This document shows, in pieces, positions 44,252 through 55,146 of a stretch of 64,000 nucleotides of DNA. The stretch's first letter is position 1; every line of letters begins with the position of its first letter. Position numbers and translations under genes: made by a program. The stretch comes from Paramacrobiotus metropolitanus (taxonomy: Eukaryota > Tardigrada > Eutardigrada > Parachela > Macrobiotidae). Below the pieces are notes generated by a model, which made no database searches, was not told the DNA's origin, and was given only the letters and a program-made list of their open reading frames with translations. The stretch spans positions 2,033,121 to 2,097,120 of the forward strand of contig NW_026570230.1 of NCBI RefSeq assembly GCF_019649055.1. Reading direction: 5' to 3'.

Positions 44252-45753
44252 GTGATAAGTATCTGTACCATGAAAATCCCACAACCGAACAGTTTATGGC
44301 CGGTGCTAGCGCCTTTGTTTATTGTATTGCGTTGGTTTGGCTATGGTGGTTTCCATCGCATGAGCAACAGCAAGAAACCGAATGCATGGCAGCAGCTAAC
44401 TGAATTTGGTCCACGCTGCGTCGGAATACTCTTGCTAATGGGCACGATAATACGCGAAACTGACGAAATCTATTATAAGGTTACAGCAGGAAAAACAGAA
44501 CCCCTTGCAGCAGAGAATTTTATTCAGAAAATCGTGGAATTTCACGAATCACTGGTCGTAATTGTTGGATCGGTGTACATAATGCTGACAATGCACAGCT
44601 GGAAAAAAATCATTCGGCAGCTCGACTTGCTGTTTCAGCATTATTTTGATAATTCGGCTTTGAAGAACGCTATACTGATTATGCTGGTGGTCGGTATCAT
44701 TAGCACGAGCTATGATATTTTCGGGGAGGTGCTCACCATCAGAAACAGAGATATCTATTGCCGCCCGTTAGAAAAGCATCTGTTAGGAATCGGTAATAAC
44801 TGCACCATTCCAACGCAGCCGTCCATCCAAAAGGTCATGGCAGATGGTACATATTATTTTTCAGCCGCTTGTCATGTACTTAATAATATTGCTATAAACT
44901 GCCTTCGATTCGTCGTTCTGCTTATCGTTGTATGTATTGGTTTCTGCTATCGATCAGTTTTTAAAGCATTTGCTATCGGAAAACAGAGAAGCGATGCCAA
45001 ACTGGAACAACTATTACAGGAACACGCTAAACTCTCTGAAATGGTCGAAAAATTTGATGCTGATGTATCTCCCTTGATACTGATTATGTATACGTATTCC
45101 ATGATAATGCTGATGTACTGGCTAAAGATATCATAGAGTTAAATGCACATCCTGTCGATGACATCATCTACGAAATCGTTAATTTTGTCTTGAGGACAAC
45201 CGTGTTCGTTTTCGTTGCGGAACAGGTAAAGAAAGACTCGACTAGCAAAAGCCTTTTAAAAGTTTGTAGTAAAGACATTTTATGACACTTGGAAGATTAC
45301 TGTACACCTTTGCTTCGCTTATTTATTAGGCTGCTTTGTTAAAAAACCCTCTTCGGCGTGTGCTGGAATCGAACGACGTTCATTGGCACGATCAAAATCA
45401 ACGTTTACGCTTTGGTTCGCATCTCCAACGCCTTAGACACGAGCCGGCGGCTTTTTCGCTCTTGGGAATCCTGCACGTTGACCGCGGCTTTATTGCAAAG
45501 GTTCGGTAGTGAGATGCTGCGCAAGATGCGGCTGCAGCTTCCTTCCATAGCATAAAGTCGATAAACTTCGGATAAAATAAAGGTTTGCTTACGTTTTTAG
45601 ATGCTGGGTTTCTTAGTGACATACGTCTTGCTGATGTGGGAACTGCGTGGAAGCAACTTTGGACCAGATGAAATAAAGCAAATCAAAAATATATTTAACC
45701 AAGAATTCGCCAGCGGTGCACAAAACTTCAGCACCAGCCGTATCATCCCATAA
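44252..45753 (+). pseudogene. Gustatory-receptor-like copy G with a single frame break
   Basis: Exons 44252-45225, 45330-45500 (171 nt) and 45601-45753 (TAA). The start may be the ATG at 44252 or 44270 (MKIPQPNSLW). Divergent member: WFGYGGF near TM1, HSWKKIIRQLDLLF in the loop, HAKLSEMVEKFDADVSP before the sixth helix. After LMY the frame shifts: TACTGGCTAAAG at 45116-45127 is one base short of the family frame, which resumes as AKDIIELNAHP and reaches VFVAEQ at the donor. Exons 2 and 3 are open (LLGILHVDRGFIAK; LGFLVTYVLLMWELRG). A single G missing from a short G-run may be an assembly error, so this could be a working gene. Confidence 0.72.
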
Positions 45754-45969
45754 GAACAGTGGAACTTTATTGGCAGTTCTATGGAGGATCAAATGAAAAT
45801 TTGAAGAATTCATTGTACTTTCTAATGACACTATTGACGATTATCTTACAGATACTGTCTGTCTTGTAACATACTGCCTCTCAGTACATCTTCAGCTGTA
45901 ATGTTGGCAAATCAACGGGTCGCTCTAGTTAATTATGTGGTGTTTTCTTTGAAGACGTCTTGCTTTTCC

Positions 45970-48098
45970 TTAGCACCTTATCCATGTCTGTGTCTCGTTG
46001 GGTCTTGAAGCACTCATAACGGTGGTGTATACTGTATACCTAAACATCGCAGAGTATAACTAAAATTTAAAGGAAAAACTGAAATTCATCGACACAGATT
46101 TGGTGTTGCCAGCTCAATACCCGGAAGTATATCAAGGTGTGCAAAAACAGAATTTTACTATGTATTTATTTCGCTTCAAAAACTATAAGCACTTTAGATA
46201 CTAATCCCTGTCTTCGGGCTAATGGTTGAACAGGAACTTACTTGCTGGTTGAAGTACTTACTGGTTGAAGACTTTGGGTGTACTGAGTACGTTGAACATT
46301 GTCATCTTCCCAATAGCATTCTGTCCTGTTGCGTTCATGGATTGTTCCGCCGGTGTCCTAGCAGCAGAGCGCTATAAGTTCTGTTATATTAATTGGATGC
46401 ATGATTGTAAACGGAAGTTTGCCTACAACTACCTGCGGTCATCCCACCAGGGAGGGTTGTTCCAATGATCGTAATTTGTTTCCACTAGGTACCATCTGCA
46501 AACAGTACCGTTTTCTAATTTACACGAGCTATGCTGATGACCTTTCAAAATGCGTACCTGCCCTTAGCCGTGCTTAACGGCCAAATATCAATAGCGGATC
46601 TCCGGCTACGTGTCACAACGGTACCTTCATCTCCCTTCAGTCCACCCAGTATAACGTAAACAGGGGCCGGCATGTGCAAGCTGGAGACGAATGCCACTGC
46701 TTCTGAGTACGAATTGGCTTTGTCCATTAGCTGTAAAACACTTACAAAATATGATGGATGTTACTGTGCATCGCGCATCGCGAATTAGTGCAATCAGAAA
46801 AGCTGTTGAAAGTATAAAGTTTTTATGTGGCGATGGATTCACTAACCTCTCGTAGATCAAAGCCCAGAAGGGAGACCTTAGGATCAAGCAGTTCAAGGAT
46901 GTTATCTATGAAAGCTCCAACATCTGCAAAAATGATAAAAATATGATCATTAAGATAAATATTGTTCGATTTATGTAATTCAAATTTCAACCTACCACGC
47001 TCGTCGATGCTCATGGTGAAAGCATTCGGTTTGATGGCGGTGACCAGACCAATATAACCGGCAAATGTAACTCCGGAGAATAGGGTCTGTGCATGTTAGC
47101 AAAAGAGTCGTAAGATGGTAACAAAAAGCGCAAAAGATATTAGCAGATAGCTGCAGCAGCAAGCCGACCTTTCCATTTCGCTGGAAATTGACGGTGATCG
47201 TCGTGTTGCGAAGCTGCGAGGTTGAATTGTAATCCAGGTTTCGGGCGTGCCAAATGTCTCCGTTTGCGTCCGTTGCTACGATGCTTGTGCAAAAACTGAA
47301 ACAAAGCAATTGGTATCGTATATCAAATTTTGATGACGGTTTTTCTTCCATTTTGGCTTATCGCGCTGTACGCAGATAAATCGTATCCAATGTTCAGCAT
47401 TGTCACCAAACCGACATCCGTGTTCGTCTTGCCAGCAATTCCTGACAAACAAAATTAAATAAAATAATCATTATCGTAATGGCTTTTAGACTGCATTTGT
47501 GAATTCGTTTTGTAAAACAAAAGATCTCTGTACCCTGTATTTCGTCACGATATGGCTGCGGTAATTCCTTATGGATGAATTTGGCGATTTTTGTTAAATA
47601 TGGCAGCATTTTTGGCGACAGGCCCATTTCTTGGAGCAGCAAACTGAAACAACGTTTATATTTTTATTGATCTGCTTTTTCATCTTCTGCATCTCTCTAT
47701 TCACTTATTTTAGTTACCTGAACAGGGCCTTACTATAGGTATTGAAAGAAATGTTTCGGCTAAAGTGGCCCGTTACCGATTGATACTAATGGTAACTTTG
47801 GTATGTCGTATTTGTTGCTTTTGGATTTGAGTAAACAGGCTTACGTGATCGCCGCCACGGTGTCCTCCTGTGTCATGGGAAAGTCATTCAACACTTGGTC
47901 CCATCGATGATGGGGGTCGTCATCGAGATTAATGTTGTACTCTTTGGGAGTAACTGTGCACCCATTCGTCAGGTGTTGAATATCTTTTCCCGAAGAAACG
48001 CGTCCGTGTCTGTTATGGTGAAGCACACCCACTGCCTTCTTCAGTTGACCAGCAACAACTACCAGTATAAACACATTCCAGAACCCAGGCGTGACCAT
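45970..48098 (-). CDS. Acid ceramidase / NAAA-family amidase (381 aa, 11 exons)
   Basis: Lysosomal N-terminal-nucleophile hydrolase cleaving N-acyl sphingosine or N-acylethanolamine. Exons (5' to 3'): 48098-47845, 47732-47718, 47643-47534, 47441-47372, 47295-47169, 47086-46996, 46923-46847, 46730-46558, 46495-46433, 46357-46262, 46039-45970. All phases agree and give 381 residues. A signal peptide (FWNVFILVVVAG) is followed by YNINLDDDPHHRW. The autoprocessing nucleophile is Cys152 in FCTSIVATDANGDIWHARNLDY. Further family motifs are FAGYIGLVTAIKP, ILGGLKGDEGTVVTRSR, WYLVETNYDHW, DDRRTP and NATGQNAIG. Loop lengths (GFDLRELMDKANSYSEA) and GRWYLVETNYDHW favour acid ceramidase, but its usual Cys-rich C-terminal end is shortened to WIRC. 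Exon 2 is only 15 nt. Substrate choice is uncertain. Confidence 0.9.
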
Positions 48099-48617
48099 TT
48101 TAGAAGGTCAGGAGCAACTTAAGAAAGAAATGCGCACAGACAGGATTTCAAGGAGGACAATCGTAAAATTAATGGGCTATGTAGCAGTTGTTGGAATTTT
48201 ACTGGAACATATTGGTTCAGTACAAATGTTTTTGCTCTTATCTCTATCAGATGCAGTTCAATCGTATCACTGGCAAGTGTAGCCTTGTAGAGAGATATTG
48301 CACTAAAGATCAAAGTACAATGGCTTATCTGTACAACACAATGCCAACAAGCACAATAAATGCTGTATGGTACTGACCACTGCATGGTTGTCATTGATAT
48401 CGCCAATGTATCTTCGTTATTTATCGTCAAAATACTTGTTGATTCTGTTACAAAAGCGACATTAATATTAATGAAAACTTTTTAGATATAAGAATATTTA
48501 GTAGTTTTCAGAAGCGCAGTAAGACGTGTAGGTATACTCATCCAGGAGGTCTCACATTAGATTTGTATAACAATATTTACAGTTTTGACTAGAAACGCTG
48601 ATAGTGATTTTTACTAG
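48099..48617. other. Intergenic, amidase to receptor H
   Basis: Only short frames; no feature supported. Confidence 0.5.
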
Positions 48618-50448
48618 TCATAGAAGATGTTTTTGCACAAGCTGTTGTGAGACAAAATCCATTGAAGCTGACAGATTTTTTAGTTCTTGTCGAACAATGT
48701 TCTGAATTTGCAGTTTTTCTCCGGGTCCAAGATCCTTGTCGCGAAACTCAAACATTAACAGTATGTAGGTTAACAGGACACTGGCCATCTGTAACCGACA
48801 ATACTGATTATACAGATTCTGTACTTGTGTACACATTTTATGAAGCTGAAATGATTTCTAAGCTTACTGTCGCGATAAAACCACGATTTATGTTGATGAT
48901 GCCGGCTAACGAAAATCCAACAAACTTAGTAGAAAGTCGGTGCAGATGGGCTTTAAGCCTGTCGCGATCGATGGCACTTTCGCTACTGCCGAGCTGAAGG
49001 ACATTTTGCACAATTTTCTGCATTTTGCCTGCCTAGATAAACGAGAAAACATTCTGAATTTACAGACGTCTATTTAATGCCCTTTTCGCTAACACGCGCT
49101 ACTTGACAACAGTTACGGTACATTGTTCAAATTTCGAAACAATTTTCTTGGCATGCAGTGCATATGCATGTTCTTTCCAACGCACTGGCCAAGTACAAAA
49201 CCGTAATTCGACAATTTATTTTTTTTTAAATTATCACTTTCATTTACAATTTGTGCAATATATTAACATACTTTACAGGATACTGAAATGAAATGAGTAA
49301 CTTAAGCAACTGAGCCATACACAGAAAATAGCCATCGTCAGCAACAGGGTACCGATATTCGAATGCCGAAATCAATGACAAACCTGTTCTGTTACGTAAA
49401 TGCAGACCCAGGTGCGACAGACAACGGCAATACTTTGTTGAATTATGAAGATCCACTCGGCTTCGTCGCCAGCAATGATCTCATTAGAAATCCGCATGTA
49501 CATGAGCATTTCCCAAAAATACAGGAGCAGCATCACTGGAGAAAACAGGCCGTCGAATCTCTCGACGACATGCGACAAGTTCGCGTGATCATTGCATAAT
49601 GGTAGTAATGCGCCACTGTCTTTACCCAAGACCTTTTTGGCTGACGTACTCAGCTGACTGAAGCACTGTCCCAAGCAAATCCCAATGATCAGAAACAACA
49701 GTATGGCCAAGCGTGACGCTCCGCCATTGACGGTGTTACTGAACTGGATGAATACAACCAGCGCAGTGGTTACCGGTTTCGGCAGCCAACTGACGTGTAC
49801 GCTTAGCAGTTCCTGATACAACCGGTTTGTATGTTGGACGATTACATCTCTCTCCAAGGTGTATATCACCATCGCTATTGCAAAAACGCTGGATATGATC
49901 ACAAGTACAAGAAATATCTTCCTACAACGCGGTGTTACGTAGGCACTGAACTCCCCATCCAAGTGGCGCACCACGCGTTTCCAGCGTGTGACGGTCAGTC
50001 GCAGATAATTACTACCCAGATGGGCGATAATAAAATCTTCAATTTGCACGGCCACGGTCACAAGGTCCTGAGTTGTCTTGACAGATATTAGGTCTCTCAT
50101 GAAAATTCCGGAATTAAGGAAAGATGGTACTAGCTCTAAGAATATTAACCAGACCGTCCACAATACGTACAGTGCATATAAAATATAGGCGGTACCACGG
50201 CGTCGTTTCGGATGTTTTCGAGGTGGATGCAAAACCTCATAACCGGCAAGTCTGAAGAACCAAAACCACGGTTGTAGAATGTTCTCCATTTGAAAAAGTG
50301 GATTTTTAATTTTCATGATCATAACTTGGCGAAAAGTCGGCTGCATTACAACGCAAATGCAGATGATTATCAGAAAGAAGAGTCTGTACAATTTCCTTGT
50401 TTTGAGGTCCAAGCCTTCTAGGTTGTTGCGCACGGGGATCGTAGCCAC
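48618..50448 (-). CDS. Gustatory-receptor-like 7TM chemoreceptor H (up to 466 aa)
   Basis: Exons 50448-49384, 49032-48868 (165 nt) and 48788-48618 (TGA), phase 0, intact. Second subfamily: exon 2 is 165 nt rather than 171. The first ATG gives about 50 extra residues with an added hydrophobic stretch (FFLIIICICVV). Family alignment favours a start at MENILQPWFWFFRLAGYE or the ATG shortly before it. The core shows LRLTVTRWKRVVRHLD, LFLIIGICLGQCFSQL, HANLSHVVERFDGLFSPVMLL and the exon 1 end VTEQ. Exon 2 has VGFSLAGIININRGFIAT; exon 3 has SVLLTYILLMFEFRDK. Predicted membrane chemoreceptor. Confidence 0.73.
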
Positions 50449-51096
50449 TGACCTTGAGAAAGTTACGTAAAGGTCAAAAGTGTGCGTTCCTTCCTATAGT
50501 TTGCAATAGGTTGGTGCTTTACCAGAGAGCTAATCCAGAGGACCGCTTTGACTCATGGGAATTACATTTTGCGACCTCATCGTTTCTGCTACTGTAGTAC
50601 GCAGGCCAGTCCTCGTAAACAGAGTTTTAGTAGTGCTATTACTGCAACGAGTAGACAACCACATAGGGGTCTTTTATTCTGGCCTAATAAAACGTATAAT
50701 TTGTTTACGGTGGAATAAAAAAATTCGTAGATTTTATTACAGTAGTTTTACTTTTTAGTTTTTGGAATAGTAAATATGCATTTAAATGATCGGCCAGCTA
50801 TCACATTTGCCTCAAAAGAACAGCTTGCAGCGACAGTTTTACATACAGTACAAAGACACATTACGTTGGCATTGGGACTTTACATAACAACCACCTACAC
50901 TTGCCTGAAAACAGAAAACATAGGCTGCTTTTTAGTGTAGACTGTAGAGTATAATATTCACAATATTAATTCAAAAGATGGCTCACAACATGCAATGCTT
51001 TAAATAAGCGGGTATTCAATCCAGTCTGCTTATTGTTAGCATGACGACAGCGAAGACAGTTTGCAGTCTTTCAGATGGATTCAGTTTCCCTGGCGC
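50449..51096. other. Intergenic, receptor H to I
   Basis: No gene or repeat recognised. Confidence 0.5.
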
Positions 51097-52600
51097 TTAG
51101 CATCCCAGTGCCAGTGAAAAGTTTTGTATTTCTTCCCGGAAAATGTTTCGGATGTCCTGCTTTTCACTTTCCTCAAATCCTTTTTCGCGAAAGTCCGCCA
51201 TTAACAGCACAAAGGTCAGCACGACACTGACCATCTAGAATTAATCGACCGTTGTCCGTTGTTACGTTGTTTATATTCCTAGTTTCCTACAGGAACTAAT
51301 GCGAAGAAACTTACTGTAGGGAGAAAGCTGCGGTTAACATTTACAATTCCCGCTAAAGAAAATCCGACAAATTTATTTGCACTGCGATGGAGATGGGCAG
51401 TTAGGCGTCTGTAAGATGCGACGTCCATATCATCGTTATCCTGAAGGTGTATCTGAATTATATCCTGCAGTTTGGATGCCTGTCACCAAACAGTAGTTAA
51501 ATATAATGCCCCTTGCTTATTTTGCATGACAGGTAGCATTAAAATGTCACACAATGAAAGTACATCCTGTGCATAACAACCATAATGATATTGTAGCAGA
51601 ATTACTGCACCTGTTCCGTGACATGGATGCAAGCCCAAGTCCGATAAACAACCACGGTCATCTCCTGCATAAGAAATGCGGAGGAGAACAGGCCTTTAAC
51701 GCCCCCAGCATCGATCATTTGCATAAACACCAGCATTTCATAAACATACGCAAGCAGCAATACTGGAGAAATCAAGGAGCTGAAATTCTTCACAATTGCC
51801 GATAATTTTGCATGTTCCGTACATACGGCCATCACGATTGGAATATGTGGTTTACCGGCTTCTTTCGCCACCTTGTTCAGCCAATAGAAACACTGGCCCA
51901 TGTATACAGCAATTAAGGGGAACAAGAGCAGAACCATCTGGATCGCTAAATCTTTAATGACATAGCTTACTGCCACGATGACAGTAACAATCGAAATTGT
52001 TGATTGTTTAGGTTCCTCTATCATGGAGAAACGAAGGAATTCGCGGACCACATGTTCTTGTACTTTCAGGCGGAAATCTTTTACTGCACTGTGCGCTGCT
52101 ATAGCGACAATATACACACTACTGACGACCGTCAGTGCGATAAAAGCTTTGCGAAATAAAAGCGTGCAATGATGGGAGAACGCGGTATCCAGTTGATTGA
52201 TTATGTGTGGCCATCGTGAAACGGTAAAACGGAGATAAGTAACGCCGATGACAGCCATGATCCATCCCTGTACACTCACTGCGGTATTAAGAAGACTTCG
52301 AGCATTGACTTTCGGTGAAGCGGGAGCTACTAGCTTGCGCAGATGGCCGTATTCCATGATGCTAGTTATGTCCAAAGAAATAAACCAGGCAACCCACAGA
52401 ATGTACACCGCACGCACACCGTAGAAAGCCACACGACGCCCTTTCCGTCTTGCAAAGTATGCATAGTCATAGCCGGCAATTCTCAGGAATAAAAACCATG
52501 GATGTAACAGACTCAGAAGTTTTGGCATGCTGCCAGATTTACTTTGGTCAAGATCGTCCATTAACAACAATGTGCGATGCCGCTGCTGCTTGAAAATCAT
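51097..52600 (-). CDS. Gustatory-receptor-like 7TM chemoreceptor I (up to 430 aa)
   Basis: Exons 52600-51611, 51479-51315 (165 nt) and 51234-51097 (TAA), phase 0, intact. A start at 52561 (MDDLDQSK) is as likely as the first ATG. Core features match receptor H: LLHPWFLFLRIAGYDY, YLRFTVSRWPHIINQLD, VYMGQCFYWLNKVAKEAG, HAKLSAIVKNFSSLISPVLLL, IHVTEQ at the donor, VGFSLAGIVNVNRSFLPT in exon 2 and SVVLTFVLLMADFREK in exon 3. Tandem with H and divergently placed to J, with about 610 bp and a MITE between the two starts. Confidence 0.73.
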
Positions 52601-52869
52601 ACGGCGGTACCGTTGGAGAACCGTTGGTCCGACTACTGTTAAGTACTATGATGTCAGTGTGCATGTATGTGTTGTGTACTCCATCTCTTTAATTTTATAA
52701 ACATCGCAAAAGCACTGAGAAATGATTGGCAGGGGATCCTGGGATCCTTAGGCGCCGAATGTGTGAACTTGAGGCTTTCACCGGAAAAACACAAACATCC
52801 CGATCGACCGCTTGATGAGGCAACTTAGTCTACAATCGAAAATACCTGATTCCTGCTTGCACATGTACA

Positions 52870-53041
52870 TACAGCTTAGGACAAAAAAGACGCATATTTC
52901 CCACCCACAGCATTCCGAACGAATGCGGCGCAGTGCGCTGTACGACTCAGCTAAAATATCCGGTTGTCGTACAAGTGCACTTGCCACATGCGTACGGATA
53001 TCTGGGTATGGGGCTATGCGTCTTTTTTGTCCTAAGCTGTA
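52870..53041. mobile_element. Tc1/mariner-type MITE (168 bp) with TA target duplication
   Basis: Perfect 24-nt terminal inverted repeats, CAGCTTAGGACAAAAAAGAC plus GCAT at 52872-52895 and its reverse complement at 53016-53039, are flanked by TA on both sides (52870-52871 and 53040-53041). The GGACAAAA core is typical of Tc1/mariner ends. No coding capacity. It lies in the shared 5' region of receptors I and J. Confidence 0.88.
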
Positions 53042-53210
53042 CGTACACCTACCACCGATAACAAGAAAGACTACAAGCACAAATGAAGCGCCAGGTTGTT
53101 ATTGGCAGTGCTCCATGCATCATGAGCATTGTGGCGAGATAAGTACAGAAAATTAAATAGAGGGAAGAATTACAGTAGATCGCCGTTTAGTTGTACATCA
53201 ATAATATGAA

Positions 53211-54656
53211 ATGGGGAAGTTAGCCCACAAAGAAAGCCTTCCATTACTGGGAACCGTTTTAAAACCCTGGTTTTGGACGCTCACGGTGGCCGGTTATGAT
53301 TATCTGGAACACCCCAGTCCGTACGGAAAATACCGTCGCGCAATAATCGTACACTACATTTTGCGAGCACTGTTCACTGTGTGGATGTTGTGGTTGACGA
53401 CCTTGCAGATATCGCGCAGTTTAACGGATGGCCGTCTGAGCGCGATTATTACCAGTGGATCTTCCTTAGTTGCCACTACCGAGGGTCTGATCACCGTCGC
53501 AACGAATATGCAGAACATAATTATTGCCACTGTAGGCTGTATTTACCTGCGCATAACCGCACGGAAATGGAAATTTATTGTGCAGCGTCTTGATGCTGAT
53601 TTTGGTCGGTACTCCACAAAATCCTTTCGGAAACTGCTAATTTCTCTGGTTGCCGCTAAGAGTCTGTATATTGTTGCCATAAATATATACCGTTGGATGC
53701 ATTTTCCGTACGGACGCTTTACTGATGCATTCCTAGATGCAACATCTCTTAGATCTTTAAAAGTCGTATCTATGGCGATACTTGTGTTGGTCAACGCCAG
53801 TGGCATTCTCATTACTGTGACTGGGGAAATGCTGTATTTCTCGGCTAATCTAATTGGACTGTGTATGGGTCACTATTTTAACCGCTTCAACAATTTAACT
53901 AAGGAAGCAAGGTTTCGGCGAAGCTCTTCAGCTGCTGGAATGATGTTATTATGTATGGAACATTCGAAATTATCCGATCTTACTGAGGAATTCAGTGGTC
54001 TCATATCACCGGTATTATTATTGCTTTACCTACTAAATTTGTTGAATGCGATGCGATATGTCAGTGTGCCGGGCTCGATGGAAGGTTCTGCTGTTTTGGC
54101 GGGAAATATCCTCGACGGAATCTGGGTCACTTATCGTACCTGTGTGCTGATTTGCGTCACAGAACAGGTGAATTATACTGTTGATAAGAAATTTCTGCAA
54201 GGCTGATCGGCGTTTTATTTCAGGCTGGAAAGATGCAGAATTCACTGCAGGACTTTTTGCAGACCGATGAACTGATTAACGATACCAGTTACCGACGTTT
54301 TGCCGCTCATTTGCACCGACTAACGCACAACTTTGTAGGATTCTCTTTGGGAGGATTGGCGAATATTAACCGCAGTTTTATTGCAACAGTAAGAAATTGT
54401 GTTCGGTAACTGTGCATGTCTTGTTGTTTAAGATTGTGCATAGTTAGCGCGGGTATCTTCAATGTTTGCTCTCGTTATTTTTTGACAGACGATAAGTGTG
54501 ATACTAACGTATGTCATTGTAATGTGGGATGCTCGGGACAAAGGTTTTGGAGAAACCGAGAAGATGGAAGTGCAGCGGATTCTCCACATAGAAATCAAGA
54601 ATCTGTCGGATACGGTGCAAATGTTGACGCAAAGAATCCGTATTCAAGAGCGCTAA
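53211..54656 (+). CDS. Gustatory-receptor-like 7TM chemoreceptor J (429 aa)
   Basis: Exons 53211-54167, 54224-54388 (165 nt) and 54489-54656 (TAA), phase 0, intact. It begins MGKLAHKESLPLLGTVLKPWFWTLTVAGYDYLEHP and shares GYDY with receptor I. Further marks are YLRITARKWKFIVQRLDADF, LIGLCMGHYFNRF, HSKLSDLTEEFSGLISPVLLLLY, ICVTEQ at the donor, VGFSLGGLANINRSFIAT and SVILTYVIVMWDARDK. Intron 1 is only 56 bp. Inverted relative to I and H, so H, I and J are a small cluster of one subfamily. Confidence 0.73.
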
Positions 54657-55146
54657 AAGCTTATTCACAAGTAGAATTTTTCCGTATAAAAAAATTCAGT
54701 AATTTGGTTTACGCAATAGCAAGTATCAAAATGCACAGACTTAAATTGTAATTTATTAAAAATATCTTGCTGAGGGTCAAAGGCAGTCTTCATTACATTA
54801 CATGCTGCATAACATGCAGCCTCATTTTCAGAAAATCTGTTTACTTACTCGTATTTATAGCCACAATTGTTTCAGGTGAAGCGTGACCTTTATTTATGAA
54901 TTTATGTTATTATTACCGTAGATAAGAATATAGAAACTCATATACTTACTTTCATGTCTCTTTAAAAATTACAGCAAGCTAAGACGAGAGCCAGCAGCTG
55001 GATTATTGAGCACATATTTATATCGCAGATAAAAGTTACACAGTGGTGCGGCAGCGACACCTGCCTGCCTCTGGAGAAATAACAATCCGTTCAACCCCGT
55101 AGTAATGACTTTGCATAATCATACAATACCGAACTTTATAACAAAT
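54657..55146. other. Intergenic, receptor J to CBM14 protein 1
   Basis: AT-rich, no feature recognised; it lies between two convergent genes. Confidence 0.5.
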
